A stretch of 42,183 bases of DNA from Psychromonas sp. (GTDB taxonomy: Bacteria; Pseudomonadota; Gammaproteobacteria; Enterobacterales; Psychromonadaceae): contig JAOFNL010000002.1 in NCBI GenBank assembly GCA_028041985.1, forward strand, positions 1 to 42,183, in the 5' to 3' direction. Below, piece after piece: positions 1 to 10,844 of this stretch; position 1 is the first letter of the stretch; every line of letters begins with the position of its first letter. The notes beneath the pieces are model-generated. The model searched no databases and was not told the origin of the DNA. It saw nothing but the letters and a program-made list of their open reading frames with translations. The translations under genes and the position numbers were made by a program.

Positions 1-30
1 GCGATAGGCGGCCTTTTATTAAGCTTAAAT

Positions 31-51
31 TATTAACTTATAAAGTTAATA
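31..51 (-). terminator. Perfect hairpin TATTAACTT-ATA-AAGTTAATA just after the lyase stop codon
   Basis: 9 bp perfect stem with a 3 nt loop. No strong U-tract immediately after it; part of another GC-rich stem (aggcggcc) is cut at the window edge. Confidence 0.35.
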
Positions 52-2130
52 CTAAAGCTCGATAGTCACTACTTCACCATCAATTGTTAACTCTAATGTG
101 TTACCAACTAATTTATGTGAAACTGCAGTTTTAGGACCGTTGATTTTGCTTGGTACTAATAGCGTTAGAATATTGTGCTCTTTCTTCGCTTTAAACTTAG
201 CTTCAACATGACGATGAACTTCTAAGTCAGCGTATTCAGCTGGGTCAACTTCACCAAAGCCTTCAACATTTTCAATTGATAGAAGATCTTCTTTGCTATC
301 GTTAATGAAGGACACGTCTAAAATAGCGTTGTCACCAATGATTTTGAAAGAGTCTGCTGCTGTTTCAGTTTTGAATGTTGTGTGTAATAACCACGTTAAG
401 TCTTGCTCTGATTTTAAAGTAGCTGTATCGCGCATAACGAATACTTTACCTTTAGCAAACCAAATTTTACGCTTGTAAGACTCTAGGTCAGGGTTGTGGA
501 ATTGGTAAGAAGTTGATGCATCACCTTCAACGAATAACACTTCTGACTCTGTATCGTAGTCAGTGATGTTACCACCAGCTTCAACACAGTAACGATCTTG
601 GTGAACGCCTTCGAATTTACTTGTTGTATTCTCTGCATATTGACCTTGACCACCAAATAGCGGTAGATTTTTAGAGAATGTACGACGACGCCATTTGATG
701 TGCATGTCTACACCGAAACCGCCGTAGTAACCAGTGATAGCGGCTAACGTATCACCAAATGCATGTAATGTGTATGCATTTTGGTCGCCATGTGAGTGGC
801 TGATAGAACCAAATGGGCTACATTTGTAAACCATGTGGATGTGCTCATCACGGTTAGTCATGTTGCTGTGGAAACCAGCCCAACCAGTGATTGGGAATAC
901 TTTAAGTAGCGGCTTGTTAGAAGGCGCAACTTCAGGCATATCGTTCCATAGGTAATCAAAACGTAGGTCATCGTAACCAAAGTCCCACCAACCGAAGTTG
1001 TAGAATTTTGTATGTGCTTCAGTATCACGCGCTTTTAATTGGTTGTAGTACCAAATGTATTCAGGTTTGTTGTTAACGCCTGCAAAGTGCTTGATGTTGT
1101 AAGCTAGTTTAAGACCTGGGAAATCACCAATACTTGATTGGTCACAGAAACTTGCGCGCTTAGAATGTACTGGCATACAGTACATGATGAAGTCACCTGT
1201 GTTTTTGTAGAATTCTTTGTTGAACATGTCGATAGATGTGTAGCTTTTAAGAAGATCAAAAGACTCACCTAAGAATGCCATTTGTGTGTTCCAGTAATCT
1301 GGACCTTCAGCCCATGCACCGTCTTTGCCACCCCATGGTGGGTAATGCGTTGCATAGTATTCAATACCGTATTCGATGTATTCACGCGCTTTAGGGTATT
1401 CGTTGTAAAGTGCGATACACGTAGGAATAACAGCAGAAGAAATTGAACGTACACCGTGGCTATTCAGCGGGTTAGCTAACAGGTCAACAGTGACTTGAAG
1501 GTGGTGCATGATTTCTTCTAAACGAACGATCAATGCTTGTTTAACTGTATCACGCTCTGCTTCAGAGAAATAAGCATGTAGCCAATCGTAACCCCAAGCC
1601 ATTGCTGCGATAACACGAAAAGCGGCTTCATCGTTATAACCACGAGATGTTACGCCTTCTGGATCGTAAGATGCTAATTGTAGTGTCCAAGCTTTTGCTT
1701 TAGCGATGATGGCTTCATCTTCTAACACGATACCTGCAATTGACAAGTTGCGAGTTGCATTAAACGCTTCTTGACAACTAACGTACATTTGACGCCAGTA
1801 TGGGCGCCATAAAGAAGCTTTACCAACAGTTTCTTCTGGGTATGCTTTTGGCTCTGCATAAGGTGTTGTATCCAAGAACTTATTCGTTGAGTTGTTCATG
1901 AAAGCATCAAATTTGCAGTAACCAGCATCCGCTTTGAGGTTTGCTCTGAATGCAGGAAGATCTTTGCTTTGAACTAATAAACGAGGATGTTCAACGCTTA
2001 AGTTATCAAGAAAAGAAAGATCAATATCAGCTTTTTGGACTTGAACTGGCATAATATCAAGAAGATTACCAGCAGACTTGTCGTTTTCTAATTTGATCGC
2101 TTTGATTGCGTCAAAAGACTTGTTAGACAT
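52..2130 (-). CDS. Heparinase II/III-fold polysaccharide lyase, DUF4962-like N-terminus (PL15/oligoalginate lyase-like)
   Basis: 692 aa ORF. N-terminal alpha/alpha-toroid-like sequence (HPRLLVQSKDLPAFRANL, SLAGIVLEDEAIIAKAKAW, AAMAWGYDWLHAYFSEAERDTVKQAL). Heparinase II/III-like C-terminal part (SHSHGDQNAYTLHAFGDTLA). No obvious signal peptide. SD-like agaggt upstream of the ATG. Confidence 0.7.
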   Translation of the reverse strand: MSNKSFDAIKAIKLENDKSAGNLLDIMPVQVQKADIDLSFLDNLSVEHPRLLVQSKDLPAFRANLKADAGYCKFDAFMNNSTNKFLDTTPYAEPKAYPEETVGKASLWRPYWRQMYVSCQEAFNATRNLSIAGIVLEDEAIIAKAKAWTLQLASYDPEGVTSRGYNDEAAFRVIAAMAWGYDWLHAYFSEAERDTVKQALIVRLEEIMHHLQVTVDLLANPLNSHGVRSISSAVIPTCIALYNEYPKAREYIEYGIEYYATHYPPWGGKDGAWAEGPDYWNTQMAFLGESFDLLKSYTSIDMFNKEFYKNTGDFIMYCMPVHSKRASFCDQSSIGDFPGLKLAYNIKHFAGVNNKPEYIWYYNQLKARDTEAHTKFYNFGWWDFGYDDLRFDYLWNDMPEVAPSNKPLLKVFPITGWAGFHSNMTNRDEHIHMVYKCSPFGSISHSHGDQNAYTLHAFGDTLAAITGYYGGFGVDMHIKWRRRTFSKNLPLFGGQGQYAENTTSKFEGVHQDRYCVEAGGNITDYDTESEVLFVEGDASTSYQFHNPDLESYKRKIWFAKGKVFVMRDTATLKSEQDLTWLLHTTFKTETAADSFKIIGDNAILDVSFINDSKEDLLSIENVEGFGEVDPAEYADLEVHRHVEAKFKAKKEHNILTLLVPSKINGPKTAVSHKLVGNTLELTIDGEVVTIEL

Positions 2131-2148
2131 TTAATACCTCTAATTTTG

Positions 2149-2190
2149 GAGTTGATAGATTTGCGTTTTAGCCTCGAGGAGTATCAACTC
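2149..2190 (-). promoter_or_regulatory. Inverted repeat in the 5' leader of the lyase gene
   Basis: GAGTTGATA (2149-2157) and TATCAACTC (2182-2190) are perfect inverted 9-mers. CCTCGAGG palindrome lies in the loop. The SD/ATG follows directly on the - strand. Confidence 0.4.
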
Positions 2191-2635
2191 TCAAGGACAT
2201 TTAAAATCATTGTCAGCTGTAATAATTTAGCCTAAAGGGCAGAGAAGACCTAGGGCTAATGTTATGTTTAATAAAATTATTGCAGCCTATATTAACCGAC
2301 CATTATAAAATCGATTTTTTTGTGAGCATTTTATATCATTTGTATTACTTAATTACAATATTCATACCTATTACAAGCCCTATTTGTGCGGCTAACTCAC
2401 TGCTCTTTGAGGGAAATCAATAAGTGAGATAAGCATAATTAAATATGTATTCTATTGATTGCTATTCACTAACGTTATGATATTTAATATTATCTTTGTT
2501 GTTTAGTTTCATTTTAGGGTGTTTTTTGGGGGGATAATATTTATATACATATTGTTTAAATATGTTGAGAAGTAGTGAAGTAGAGAAAATGAAACGATAA
2601 TATCCATTTATCACTACTTTTATTCTTCGACCATT

Positions 2636-3013
2636 TTACAGTTTTTCTATTTTCTTCTCTATTTCAGAAATTTTACTATCTACCACTAGCTGTAAATGCC
2701 TTAAATCTGAGAGTATTTGCTGTTTAAGTTCTTTTTCTGAAATAGCTTGTAAACTCAAACTGTCTAGCTCTTTAATGATTTTGTGTAATGTGGGATTGAT
2801 TTCAGAAAGCTCTGTGAAATCTTTATTATATTCATTGCCACTGACTCTTTTGGACTGGCGTTGAAATTTAAACTTGCTGCTTCGTCCAATCAGCATTCCA
2901 CTGTGTTTGCGGAAATATACTTTTAAAATATCTTTGTCGCCTTCTGTACGAATAGAATAACGTAAAATATTTTCAGGGTTACGGATCCCGACATTGTTAA
3001 GGTTTGGGTACAT
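2636..3013 (-). CDS. yaeH: UPF0325 family protein (YaeH-like)
   Basis: MYPNLNNVGIRNPENILRYSIRTEGDKDILKVYFRK...FKFQRQSKRV...INPTLHKIIKELD matches the recalled YaeH/UPF0325 pattern. Confidence 0.8.
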   Translation of the reverse strand: MYPNLNNVGIRNPENILRYSIRTEGDKDILKVYFRKHSGMLIGRSSKFKFQRQSKRVSGNEYNKDFTELSEINPTLHKIIKELDSLSLQAISEKELKQQILSDLRHLQLVVDSKISEIEKKIEKL

Positions 3014-3351
3014 TTGATCTCCTTTAAGTCTAGTTTCTAATACGTTATAAAACTGCTTTGTTTTAATGTTAGGTATCTAATACCCACAATTTAATTATCT
3101 ATTATGAATATTCTAGCCATCTTTGGTGATTTAGCGTGTAAATTTATACTACTAACTATAAGGCGTCAGAGGCTTTGATGCTACTTTATTTTAGTTAGGT
3201 GCATCATTAAAAGCATATAAGGGAAATGTTCAATTTGCACTATCATTTACGTTAACGTTTAGTTCACTAATTATCAGCCATTTTATTACTTTAGCTTTTA
3301 TTGCTGATGCCGATAAGTTAACAGCAGTGTTTATCATCGATGGGAGTATTT

Positions 3352-3927
3352 ATGCAAGTCAACCAATCGCAAACTAATATTGAAGTAGAAAAAAAAGTAA
3401 AAGGCAATCAAAGCGAAACAGCGGTATTAAGTAGTGAGCAAATTAATAAAAAACAACTTAATGCGGCAATATTGCAAAGTGCAATCGAACACTCTAATCA
3501 ATCTAGCAGCATCAAAGAACAGCCTTTAGCACTCGTTCTGAAGACAGCTCTACAAGGTATTAATGATGCTTTAAAAGAGATTGAACCAACACAGTCTCTG
3601 CAACAGTCCTATGAATCAGAAGTTGATTTTAGTCCAGAAGCAACGGCTGAGCGCATTGTCACTTTCAGTACTAATTTTTTTACTTCTTACCAAGAGCAAC
3701 ATCCTGAATTAGGTGAGCAAGAAGCGCGTGAAACTTTTAGCGATTTAATGCTTGAAGGTGTTAAGAAGGGCGTAGGTGAAGCTAAGGATATATTAAAGGC
3801 ATTATCTGTATTAGAAGGTAGTGTTGAAACAGATATTGATAAAACAATGGAGTATGTTTTACAAGGCTTTGAAAAATTTAGAAACCCTGAGTCTGAGAAT
3901 ACAACGAATGTCGATACGCTAACGTAA
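3352..3927 (+). CDS. DUF5610-type hypothetical protein
   Basis: ORF 3340-3927; likely start at the internal ATG (MQVNQSQ). C-terminal half FSPEATAERIVTFSTNFFTSYQEQHPELGEQEARETFSDLMLEGVKKGVGEAKDIL resembles DUF5610. Confidence 0.6.
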   Translation: MQVNQSQTNIEVEKKVKGNQSETAVLSSEQINKKQLNAAILQSAIEHSNQSSSIKEQPLALVLKTALQGINDALKEIEPTQSLQQSYESEVDFSPEATAERIVTFSTNFFTSYQEQHPELGEQEARETFSDLMLEGVKKGVGEAKDILKALSVLEGSVETDIDKTMEYVLQGFEKFRNPESENTTNVDTLT

Positions 3928-3983
3928 GCTTCGATTGTTTCAAATTTGGATGCTGAAAATTAATTTAAAAACATATATTACTG

Positions 3984-4012
3984 TTATGCAGTGAAAATTA
4001 TTCACTGCATAA
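3984..4012. terminator. Perfect 12 bp hairpin between convergent genes
   Basis: TTATGCAGTGAA-AATTA-TTCACTGCATAA. No clear U-tract, so a terminator role is uncertain. Confidence 0.4.
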
Positions 4013-4028
4013 ATTATAGGGTTTGATT

Positions 4029-4349
4029 TTATTTTGCTTTTAGATTTTCTTTGAATGCATTTAAAGTTTTAAATAATAATTCAATCTTCACCACGATAGC
4101 AGGTAATTGAGTCATATAATGTTCCTCACTATCTGTTTGAATTGCTTGCAAATCTGCAGCTAACTCCTCCACATAGGGTAAAAATGTATCGGAATGGTTT
4201 GCGAATGGAGTATCTTCAGTAAATATATGTGCAAAGCCTGCCGTTTTTTGTTTACGTAATTCAATAAGTGCTTTATCTGCATCTACTGCACGGTGGTATA
4301 TTATTTTAATGTTTTCTTGAAGCTGTGCCTGCACGCTTTCTTTGCTCAT
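4029..4349 (-). CDS. Conserved hypothetical small protein near epmB
   Basis: ORF 4029-4370; the more likely start is MSKESVQAQLQ (4349), with SD aggagac upstream. Helical, soluble. Confidence 0.6.
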   Translation of the reverse strand: MSKESVQAQLQENIKIIYHRAVDADKALIELRKQKTAGFAHIFTEDTPFANHSDTFLPYVEELAADLQAIQTDSEEHYMTQLPAIVVKIELLFKTLNAFKENLKAK

Positions 4350-4402
4350 TATTGTCTCCTGTGTAACCAATCATATTGGTATCAATAAAGTTAATTTTTA
4401 TA

Positions 4403-5419
4403 TTATAACGAATGTATTAAGGTTTTGCTTTGTTGTCCTGCTACTTCTCTACTCAAATGCGGTACTAAATAACCAGGTAATTCGGCTTGCATCTGCTTAT
4501 GTAGTTGCTGTGCTTTTTTTTCACTGATATCAAAATGAGCGGCGCCCTGTACTTTATCAAGGAGAAAAAGATAATAAGGTAGTATGTTAGCGGCAAAAAG
4601 TGTTTCGCTAAGTTCTACAAGCGAATCGACATGATCGTTAACATCCTTTAATAAAACCGCTTGATTGAATAATTGAATGCCAGCCTGATGACATAAGGCC
4701 ATTGCGGCTACAAACACATCATCAATTTCTTGAGCGTGATTAATATGTAAAACCATGATTATTTTAAATCGACTTTGTTGTAATCGCGTGACTAGCTCTG
4801 GAGTGATACGAGCAGGGATCACGACGGGTAAGCGAGTGTGAATACGCAAACGAGTTAATTGCGGTAAGGCTTCAAGTTGGTCTATTAATTCAAATAGTTG
4901 TTTGTCTTTACACATTAATGGATCGCCACCGCTTAGAATGACTTCATTAACATCAGGGTGAGCTTGTATATAGCTGATGATATCCTGCAGTTGAGATTTG
5001 TTAACGCTATTTTCAGCATAAGGAAAGTGGCGTCTAAAACAATATCGACAATTAACTGCACAACCTGTTTTTAAAATGATCAATACACGGCTTTTATATT
5101 TATGTAATAAACCTTGTTGTTGATTGTTCTGCTCTACTAATGGATCGGTTGTGTAACCATTAACAATCAACTCTTCATCGAAAATGGGTAATACTTGTTT
5201 CAATAAAGGGTCGTTAATATTGCCTTTTTGCATTTTTTTTATAAAAGGAAAGGGGACTAACATCGGAAATTGCTTTTTAGCGAGGTGACTGATCAGGTCA
5301 TTTTGTTGCTCAATCTCCAATATTTCTAATAGTTGTAGTGGATTTTTAACCGCATTAGCGAGTTCCTTTTGCCATGTTGGCAAGTCAGCGGTATTATTCA
5401 CGTTAATTATTTCAGGCAT
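4403..5419 (-). CDS. epmB: EF-P beta-lysylation protein EpmB (lysine 2,3-aminomutase-like radical SAM)
   Basis: CX3CX2C motif ([14 protein letters not shown]), [11 protein letters not shown], adjacent and divergent to efp. Confidence 0.93.
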   Translation of the reverse strand: MPEIINVNNTADLPTWQKELANAVKNPLQLLEILEIEQQNDLISHLAKKQFPMLVPFPFIKKMQKGNINDPLLKQVLPIFDEELIVNGYTTDPLVEQNNQQQGLLHKYKSRVLIILKTGCAVNCRYCFRRHFPYAENSVNKSQLQDIISYIQAHPDVNEVILSGGDPLMCKDKQLFELIDQLEALPQLTRLRIHTRLPVVIPARITPELVTRLQQSRFKIIMVLHINHAQEIDDVFVAAMALCHQAGIQLFNQAVLLKDVNDHVDSLVELSETLFAANILPYYLFLLDKVQGAAHFDISEKKAQQLHKQMQAELPGYLVPHLSREVAGQQSKTLIHSL

Positions 5420-5448
5420 TTTTTATCAGTTTAGTAATAGAGGTTATA

Positions 5449-6018
5449 ATGGCAACATATAGTACCAGTGATTTTAAAGGCGGGCTAAAATTCATGCTCG
5501 ATAATGAGCCATGTGTGATCATGGAAAATGAGTATGTTAAACCTGGTAAAGGCCAAGCATTTAGTCGCGTTAAGTATCGTAAACTAATATCAGGCAAAGT
5601 GGTTGATAAAACATTCAAATCTAATGAAACAGTAGAATCTGCTGATGTTATGGATTTTGATTTAGCTTATCTTTACAATGATGGTGAATTTTTCCACTTT
5701 ATGGATAACAATACATTTGAACAGATTGCAGCTGATGTAAATGCAGTAGGTGATATGGACAAATGGTTGGTAGAACAAAATATTTGTACGATAACGACGT
5801 GGAACGATAGACCGATTGCTGTTATGCCACCTAACTTTGTGGAATTAGAAGTGACAGAAACAGATCCTGGTCTTAAAGGTGATACTGCTGGAACAGGTGG
5901 TAAACCGGCTACTTTAACAACTGGAGCGGTAGTTCGTGTTCCTTTATTCATTCAAATTGGTGAATTGATTAAAGTTGATACTCGTACTGGTGAATATGTT
6001 GGACGTGTTAAAAAATAA
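5449..6018 (+). CDS. efp: Elongation factor P
   Basis: [42 protein letters not shown], with Lys34 in the PGKGQ loop; full length (189 aa). Confidence 0.97.
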   Translation: MATYSTSDFKGGLKFMLDNEPCVIMENEYVKPGKGQAFSRVKYRKLISGKVVDKTFKSNETVESADVMDFDLAYLYNDGEFFHFMDNNTFEQIAADVNAVGDMDKWLVEQNICTITTWNDRPIAVMPPNFVELEVTETDPGLKGDTAGTGGKPATLTTGAVVRVPLFIQIGELIKVDTRTGEYVGRVKK

Positions 6019-6042
6019 TTTATAGCACGACTTTTTATATTG

Positions 6043-6069
6043 AAAAACCAGCAAATTGCTGGTTTTTTT
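6043..6069 (+). terminator. Rho-independent terminator after efp
   Basis: AAAAACCAGCAAATTGCTGGTTTTTTT. Confidence 0.85.
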
Positions 6070-6095
6070 ATTTGTAGATGTTTGTTTTTAAATTA

Positions 6096-6479
6096 TTACA
6101 TGGTTAGTATTTGTAACAACAAGGTAAAAACAAAAACACTGACAGCAAATGCAAATCCATAACAAATAACTTGTTGCCAACTGCGACCGCGTTGCACGCC
6201 TAAATCATGTAAAGAATGAAAAATACGATGTAGTGTGTGCCACAAAGGCAAAGCTACGATGATCAATATGATTGCGGCACCATACCAACTACTAGTAAAA
6301 CTATGTAACTTTTCATAATTTAGAGCCTCTGGTTCAATAATGCCTAATGGAATTAATAGTCCAGTCAGTAAGATCATTATTGGAGTTAAAAAAGCAGTTA
6401 ACATGCCTCCTGCTCCAAATAACCCCCAAAATACAGGTTCATGACTGCGAATATATTTTTTAGGTTGTTTAAAAATCAT
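6096..6479 (-). CDS. frdD: Fumarate reductase membrane anchor subunit FrdD
   Basis: 127 aa, three TM segments, last gene of the frdABCD operon. Confidence 0.9.
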   Translation of the reverse strand: MIFKQPKKYIRSHEPVFWGLFGAGGMLTAFLTPIMILLTGLLIPLGIIEPEALNYEKLHSFTSSWYGAAIILIIVALPLWHTLHRIFHSLHDLGVQRGRSWQQVICYGFAFAVSVFVFTLLLQILTM

Positions 6480-6488
6480 ACAAGTCTC

Positions 6489-6878
6489 CTAGCTTATGAT
6501 AATAAATAAGCAGAATATGCTGACAAAAACAAATGCAATATAGTGGGTCAATATAATGATTTTTTCGTTTAATCGTTTCCCTTTTATCCATAAGTCGACT
6601 GCTTTAGGCGCTAAAGAAAACCAGGTGATGCTGTGGTACAAAGCAAATGCTAATGCGATTAGATGAAACAGGATAGACAACGGGTGTTGTAATGCCTCCA
6701 TCCAAGCATTAAATGCAACTTCTCCTTGGCTTAAGCGAAATACTCCCCAAGCTAATATAAGGCTGTATAAGGTGATGAAAATACTACTACCTTCGCGCAG
6801 CATATATTGACTATAAAATATATCCTTTAGCCACCAGTCTGAACTTAATTCTCGGTTGTAAGGTCTCCGTTTACTCAT
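6489..6878 (-). CDS. frdC: Fumarate reductase membrane anchor subunit FrdC
   Basis: MSKRRPYNRELSSDWWLKDIFYSQYMLREGSS...; operon position. Confidence 0.9.
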   Translation of the reverse strand: MSKRRPYNRELSSDWWLKDIFYSQYMLREGSSIFITLYSLILAWGVFRLSQGEVAFNAWMEALQHPLSILFHLIALAFALYHSITWFSLAPKAVDLWIKGKRLNEKIIILTHYIAFVFVSIFCLFIIIS

Positions 6879-6920
6879 TACGTTATTCCTTCTCTTTCAT
6901 CGTGAGCAGATGCTGAATTA

Positions 6921-7676
6921 TTAAGGTTTGAACATACCAATAAGATAGTCTTTACTACTTTCTACTTTTAATAGTTGAATGGCTGCAGCCGGATCAACGC
7001 CTTTAGGGCAGACAACAGAACAATATCCTACGAAAGTGCATCCCCAAACGCCGACCTCTTGATTAACTATCTTCATCCGCTCAGCACTGCCTGCATCTCG
7101 GCTGTCTCTATTATAACGAGCGATTAATGCGAGTGCTGCAGGGCCGATAAATTTGTTATCTAGTGCATATTGTGGACAGGCTGAATAGCATAAACCGCAA
7201 TTGATACACATGGAATATTGTTTGAATTTTTCCAGTTGCTCTGGGGTTTGTTGGTAAGTTCCTTTTGTTAAAAACTGCGGTTCTTTTTCAGGAATGAGAT
7301 ACGGCTTGATCTCTTCTAATTTATTAATGAAATCATCCATCACTACCACTAAATCGCGTTCAATTGGGAAGTTAGCTAATGCTTCTAAGGTGATTTTATT
7401 GGGATAATAATCACGCAAGAAAGCTTTGCATCCTAATTTAGGTACGCCATTCACCATTAATCCACAACTGCCACAAATCGCCATTCGGCATGACCATCTA
7501 AAACTGACCGTACTATCCAAATGATCTTTAATAAATTGAAGCGCTTCTAAGATCGTCATATCTGTGGTGTATGGTATTTCAAATTGTTGTAAATATGGTT
7601 CTTCATCCTGCTCTGGATGATAACGGAGGATCTCTATTTCAAGCCGTTTTTCGGATGGTGTGAGTTTTTTTGACAT
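6921..7676 (-). CDS. frdB: Fumarate reductase iron-sulfur subunit FrdB
   Basis: [2Fe-2S] motif [15 protein letters not shown] and ferredoxin Cys clusters [12 protein letters not shown] / [14 protein letters not shown] overlaps the frdA stop (TGATG). Confidence 0.95.
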   Translation of the reverse strand: MSKKLTPSEKRLEIEILRYHPEQDEEPYLQQFEIPYTTDMTILEALQFIKDHLDSTVSFRWSCRMAICGSCGLMVNGVPKLGCKAFLRDYYPNKITLEALANFPIERDLVVVMDDFINKLEEIKPYLIPEKEPQFLTKGTYQQTPEQLEKFKQYSMCINCGLCYSACPQYALDNKFIGPAALALIARYNRDSRDAGSAERMKIVNQEVGVWGCTFVGYCSVVCPKGVDPAAAIQLLKVESSKDYLIGMFKP

Positions 7677-9448
7677 CACTGTTTCTCCTCTGAGTCCGAT
7701 GCGGCACCATAAACACGCTGTGCAGGCTGACTTTTTGTTATTTTAACTTCTGAATATTTAATAATTGGTGGCTTATCCGCTTGGTAATAAGCTAATGAGT
7801 GTTTCAGAAAATTAATGTCATCGCGTATTTCAAATCCATCAATTCGTTGGTGTGAGCCTCTTGATTCTTCGCGCAAGATCGCACTATGCGCCATTGCTTC
7901 AGCTGTATCTAATAAATAACCTAACTCGATGGCATAAAGTAACTCTGTATTGAAGACGCTGGATTTGTCGTTAATTTGAATATGTTTATAACGCTGTTTT
8001 AAAGTGGCTAAAGTATCAATCGTTTGTTGCATCGATGCTTTGGTTCGGTATATCCCAACACCTGCCTCCATGCAGTCACCCATTGCTTGGCGAATATCAG
8101 CCATCTTTTCAGTGCCGTTGTTATTTAATAATGTATTTAGTTTTTCCATCGCATCATTTGCGAGGTGACGTAATGGCATAATTTTTTGGTGTTTAATCTT
8201 TTTCGCGTATTCCGCGGCTTGTTGTCCTGCTAATTGACCAAAAACAGCTAACTCTGTTAATGAATTAGAACCTAAACGATTAGCTCCATGTAATCCTACC
8301 GATGCACATTCACCTATTGCGTATAATCCTGCTAAGCTAGTGGCTGTTTTAGCATCAGTTTCAATGCCGCCCATAGTGTAATGAGCTGTGGGACGGACTG
8401 GAATGGGATTATCTACTGGGTCAACGCCTACATAGGCTTTTGCAAGTTCTCTTATGAAAGGCAAGCGTTCATTGATTTTATTCTCACCTAAATGGCGTAA
8501 ATCAAGATGTACGACCTCACCTCTATCTGTTTGGATTAAATTGCCTTTTTGTTGTTCCTGCCAAAAGCATTGGCTTAATTTATCTCTTGGTCCAAGCTCC
8601 ATGTGTTTATTCTTGGTTTGGCCTAATGGCACTTCTGGTCCTAATCCATAGTCTTGCAAATAACGATAACCGTGTTTATTGAGTAAAATACCTCCTTCTC
8701 CTCGGCAGCCTTCCGTCATTAAAATACCCGAACCAGGCAAACCTGTAGGATGATATTGCACAAACTCCATATCTCGTAATGCGACACCGTGGCGGTAGGC
8801 AAGTGACATACCATCACCGGTAACAATTCCACCATTTGTGTTATATGTATAGACTCGTGCCGCACCGCCTGTTGCCATGATCACTGATTTCGCTTGGATC
8901 AGTTTGGCTTCTCCTTCTGCAATATCTAAAATCACGGCACCTTGTATTTTTTCATCATCAACAATTAAATCTAAACAAAAGTGTTCATCGAAACGCGTTA
9001 TTTTAGGGTGCTTGATGGAAGTTTGAAAAAGTGTATGCAGAATATGAAATCCACTTTTATCGGCAGCGAACCAGGTACGTTCTATTTTCATGCCGCCAAA
9101 TGCTCGAACATTGATATTACCGTCTTCTTTTCGACTCCAAGGGCAGCCCCAATGCTCTAATTGCGTTAATTGTTTTGCTGCATTTTCAACAAAATATTCT
9201 ACAACGTCTTGTTCACACAACCAGTCACCGCCAGCAACGGTGTCATTAAAATGTTGCTCAGTTGAATCATGGTCTTGAGACACGCCTGCAGCTCCACCTT
9301 CTGCTGCGACCGTGTGGCTACGCATGGGATAAACTTTAGAAATTAAAGCTATTTCAAGTTCTGGGTGATTTTCGGCAATTTCAATGGCTGCTCTTAATCC
9401 TGCTCCCCCTGCACCAATAATGGCAACGTCGGTTTTGATTACTTGCAT
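7676..9448 (-). CDS. frdA: Fumarate reductase flavoprotein subunit FrdA
   Basis: [21 protein letters not shown]-type FAD motif, [34 protein letters not shown]. The ORF track starts at 9511, but [15 protein letters not shown] (9448) is the likely start. Confidence 0.95.
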   Translation of the reverse strand: MQVIKTDVAIIGAGGAGLRAAIEIAENHPELEIALISKVYPMRSHTVAAEGGAAGVSQDHDSTEQHFNDTVAGGDWLCEQDVVEYFVENAAKQLTQLEHWGCPWSRKEDGNINVRAFGGMKIERTWFAADKSGFHILHTLFQTSIKHPKITRFDEHFCLDLIVDDEKIQGAVILDIAEGEAKLIQAKSVIMATGGAARVYTYNTNGGIVTGDGMSLAYRHGVALRDMEFVQYHPTGLPGSGILMTEGCRGEGGILLNKHGYRYLQDYGLGPEVPLGQTKNKHMELGPRDKLSQCFWQEQQKGNLIQTDRGEVVHLDLRHLGENKINERLPFIRELAKAYVGVDPVDNPIPVRPTAHYTMGGIETDAKTATSLAGLYAIGECASVGLHGANRLGSNSLTELAVFGQLAGQQAAEYAKKIKHQKIMPLRHLANDAMEKLNTLLNNNGTEKMADIRQAMGDCMEAGVGIYRTKASMQQTIDTLATLKQRYKHIQINDKSSVFNTELLYAIELGYLLDTAEAMAHSAILREESRGSHQRIDGFEIRDDINFLKHSLAYYQADKPPIIKYSEVKITKSQPAQRVYGAASDSEEKQ

Positions 9449-9616
9449 CGTATAATCCCATTTAAAAGAGGTGAACAAAATTATTGAGAGATATAACCAC
9501 GTAAAAAACAAGGCTTAATTAAGCGTAGTTTCTGTTAGCAATATTAGTAAATTTATTTCAATTTTTTTTCCATAATGTGGCAAAATCATGATCTTTATTA
9601 AACAGAGTAAATAGCG

Positions 9617-10597
9617 ATGAATTGGTTACCGAGTGCTGAAGTTAAACAATTAAAAGCACGAGCTGTGATGTTAAAAACAATACGAGAGTTCTTTAGCGTT
9701 CGAGGTGTGCTCGAAGTTGAGACTCCCACATTAAGTCAGGCAGGAGTAACAGACCTCCATTTACAATGCTTCAAAACACAATTTGTAGGTCGAAACATTA
9801 GTGACAAACCACTCGTTGATGGTGGTGTTCCATTATATTTACAAACCTCACCTGAATTTCATATGAAACGTTTACTTGCTGCAGGTAGTGGTTGCATTTA
9901 TCAAATATCTAAAGTGTATCGTAATGAAGAATCTGGCCGCTTTCATAACCCTGAATTTTCCTTATTAGAATGGTATCGAGTTGGTTTTGATCATCACCAG
10001 TTAATGGATGAAATGGCGGCCTTGTTAATGCCTATTCTGAAGTGTGAACAACCAACCCGTTGTACTTATCAAGAAGCTTTTTTGACGCATTTACAGGTTG
10101 ATCCTTTATCGGCGACGATAGAAGAGTTAAAAAAAGCAGCTGCTCATCTTGAGTTAGGTGATGTACTTGAAAATGAAACCGACAAAGATACTATCTTACA
10201 ATTATTATTTTGTGTTGAGATTGAATCTAAAATCGGTCAACAGTCACCTTGTTTTGTTTATGATTTTCCTGCATCACAGGCTGCATTAGCAAGAATTAAT
10301 CAACAAGATGAACGCGTAGCAGATCGTTTTGAGGTTTATTATCAAAGTATTGAATTAGCGAATGGTTTTTATGAACTGAATAGTAGCGATGAACAACTAA
10401 TTCGTTTTCAATCTGATAATGTATTGCGCAAAAATGCAGGATTAACTGAAATGCCAATTGACCGACGATTTGTAGCTTGCTTAGATCATCTACCTGATTG
10501 TGCTGGGGTAGCACTAGGCTTAGATCGCTTATTGATGTTAGCAAGCAAACAAGCACATATTGATGATGTATTAAGTTTTAGTATCGATAACGCATAA
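9617..10597 (+). CDS. epmA: EF-P (R)-beta-lysine ligase EpmA (PoxA/GenX/YjeA)
   Basis: 326 aa class II LysRS catalytic core without the anticodon-binding domain; [43 protein letters not shown]. Confidence 0.95.
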   Translation: MNWLPSAEVKQLKARAVMLKTIREFFSVRGVLEVETPTLSQAGVTDLHLQCFKTQFVGRNISDKPLVDGGVPLYLQTSPEFHMKRLLAAGSGCIYQISKVYRNEESGRFHNPEFSLLEWYRVGFDHHQLMDEMAALLMPILKCEQPTRCTYQEAFLTHLQVDPLSATIEELKKAAAHLELGDVLENETDKDTILQLLFCVEIESKIGQQSPCFVYDFPASQAALARINQQDERVADRFEVYYQSIELANGFYELNSSDEQLIRFQSDNVLRKNAGLTEMPIDRRFVACLDHLPDCAGVALGLDRLLMLASKQAHIDDVLSFSIDNA

Positions 10598-10616
10598 ATT
10601 AAAAGTAGAGTGGAAC

Positions 10617-10844
10617 ATGTCAAGATTATGGTTAACCGATAAAAGCTATCCTATTTGGTCCTATGTATTACGTATTTTATATTGGTTATTAGCGATTTAT
10701 TTATCGAGTCTATTTTTAAAACAATACGAAGATGAAAGTTGGTTTAAAGTGGGATTAATTGTTATTAGCATCGTGTTTGTGATCATCTTTTTAAGATTCA
10801 CCCGTTTTATTGACCGATTTTTAAAGGTGAGGCTAAAGGACTGA
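10617..10844 (+). CDS. Small membrane protein of unknown function
   Basis: 75 aa, two predicted hydrophobic helices, directly downstream of epmA with an SD-like gagtgg. Confidence 0.55.
   Translation: MSRLWLTDKSYPIWSYVLRILYWLLAIYLSSLFLKQYEDESWFKVGLIVISIVFVIIFLRFTRFIDRFLKVRLKD

Noticed and set aside
293-478. Short + strand ORF inside the lyase gene
   Set aside because: Antisense to a strongly supported CDS, no recognisable protein features.
5673-5951. 92 aa ORF antisense to efp
   Set aside because: Fully inside efp; no independent evidence.
8454-9278. ORFs of 62-65 aa antisense to frdA
   Set aside because: Composition is a shadow of the frdA reading frame; no family resemblance.
9449-9616. 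FNR box (TTGAT-N4-ATCAA) expected upstream of frdA
   Set aside because: No convincing match by eye in the frdA/epmA spacer.
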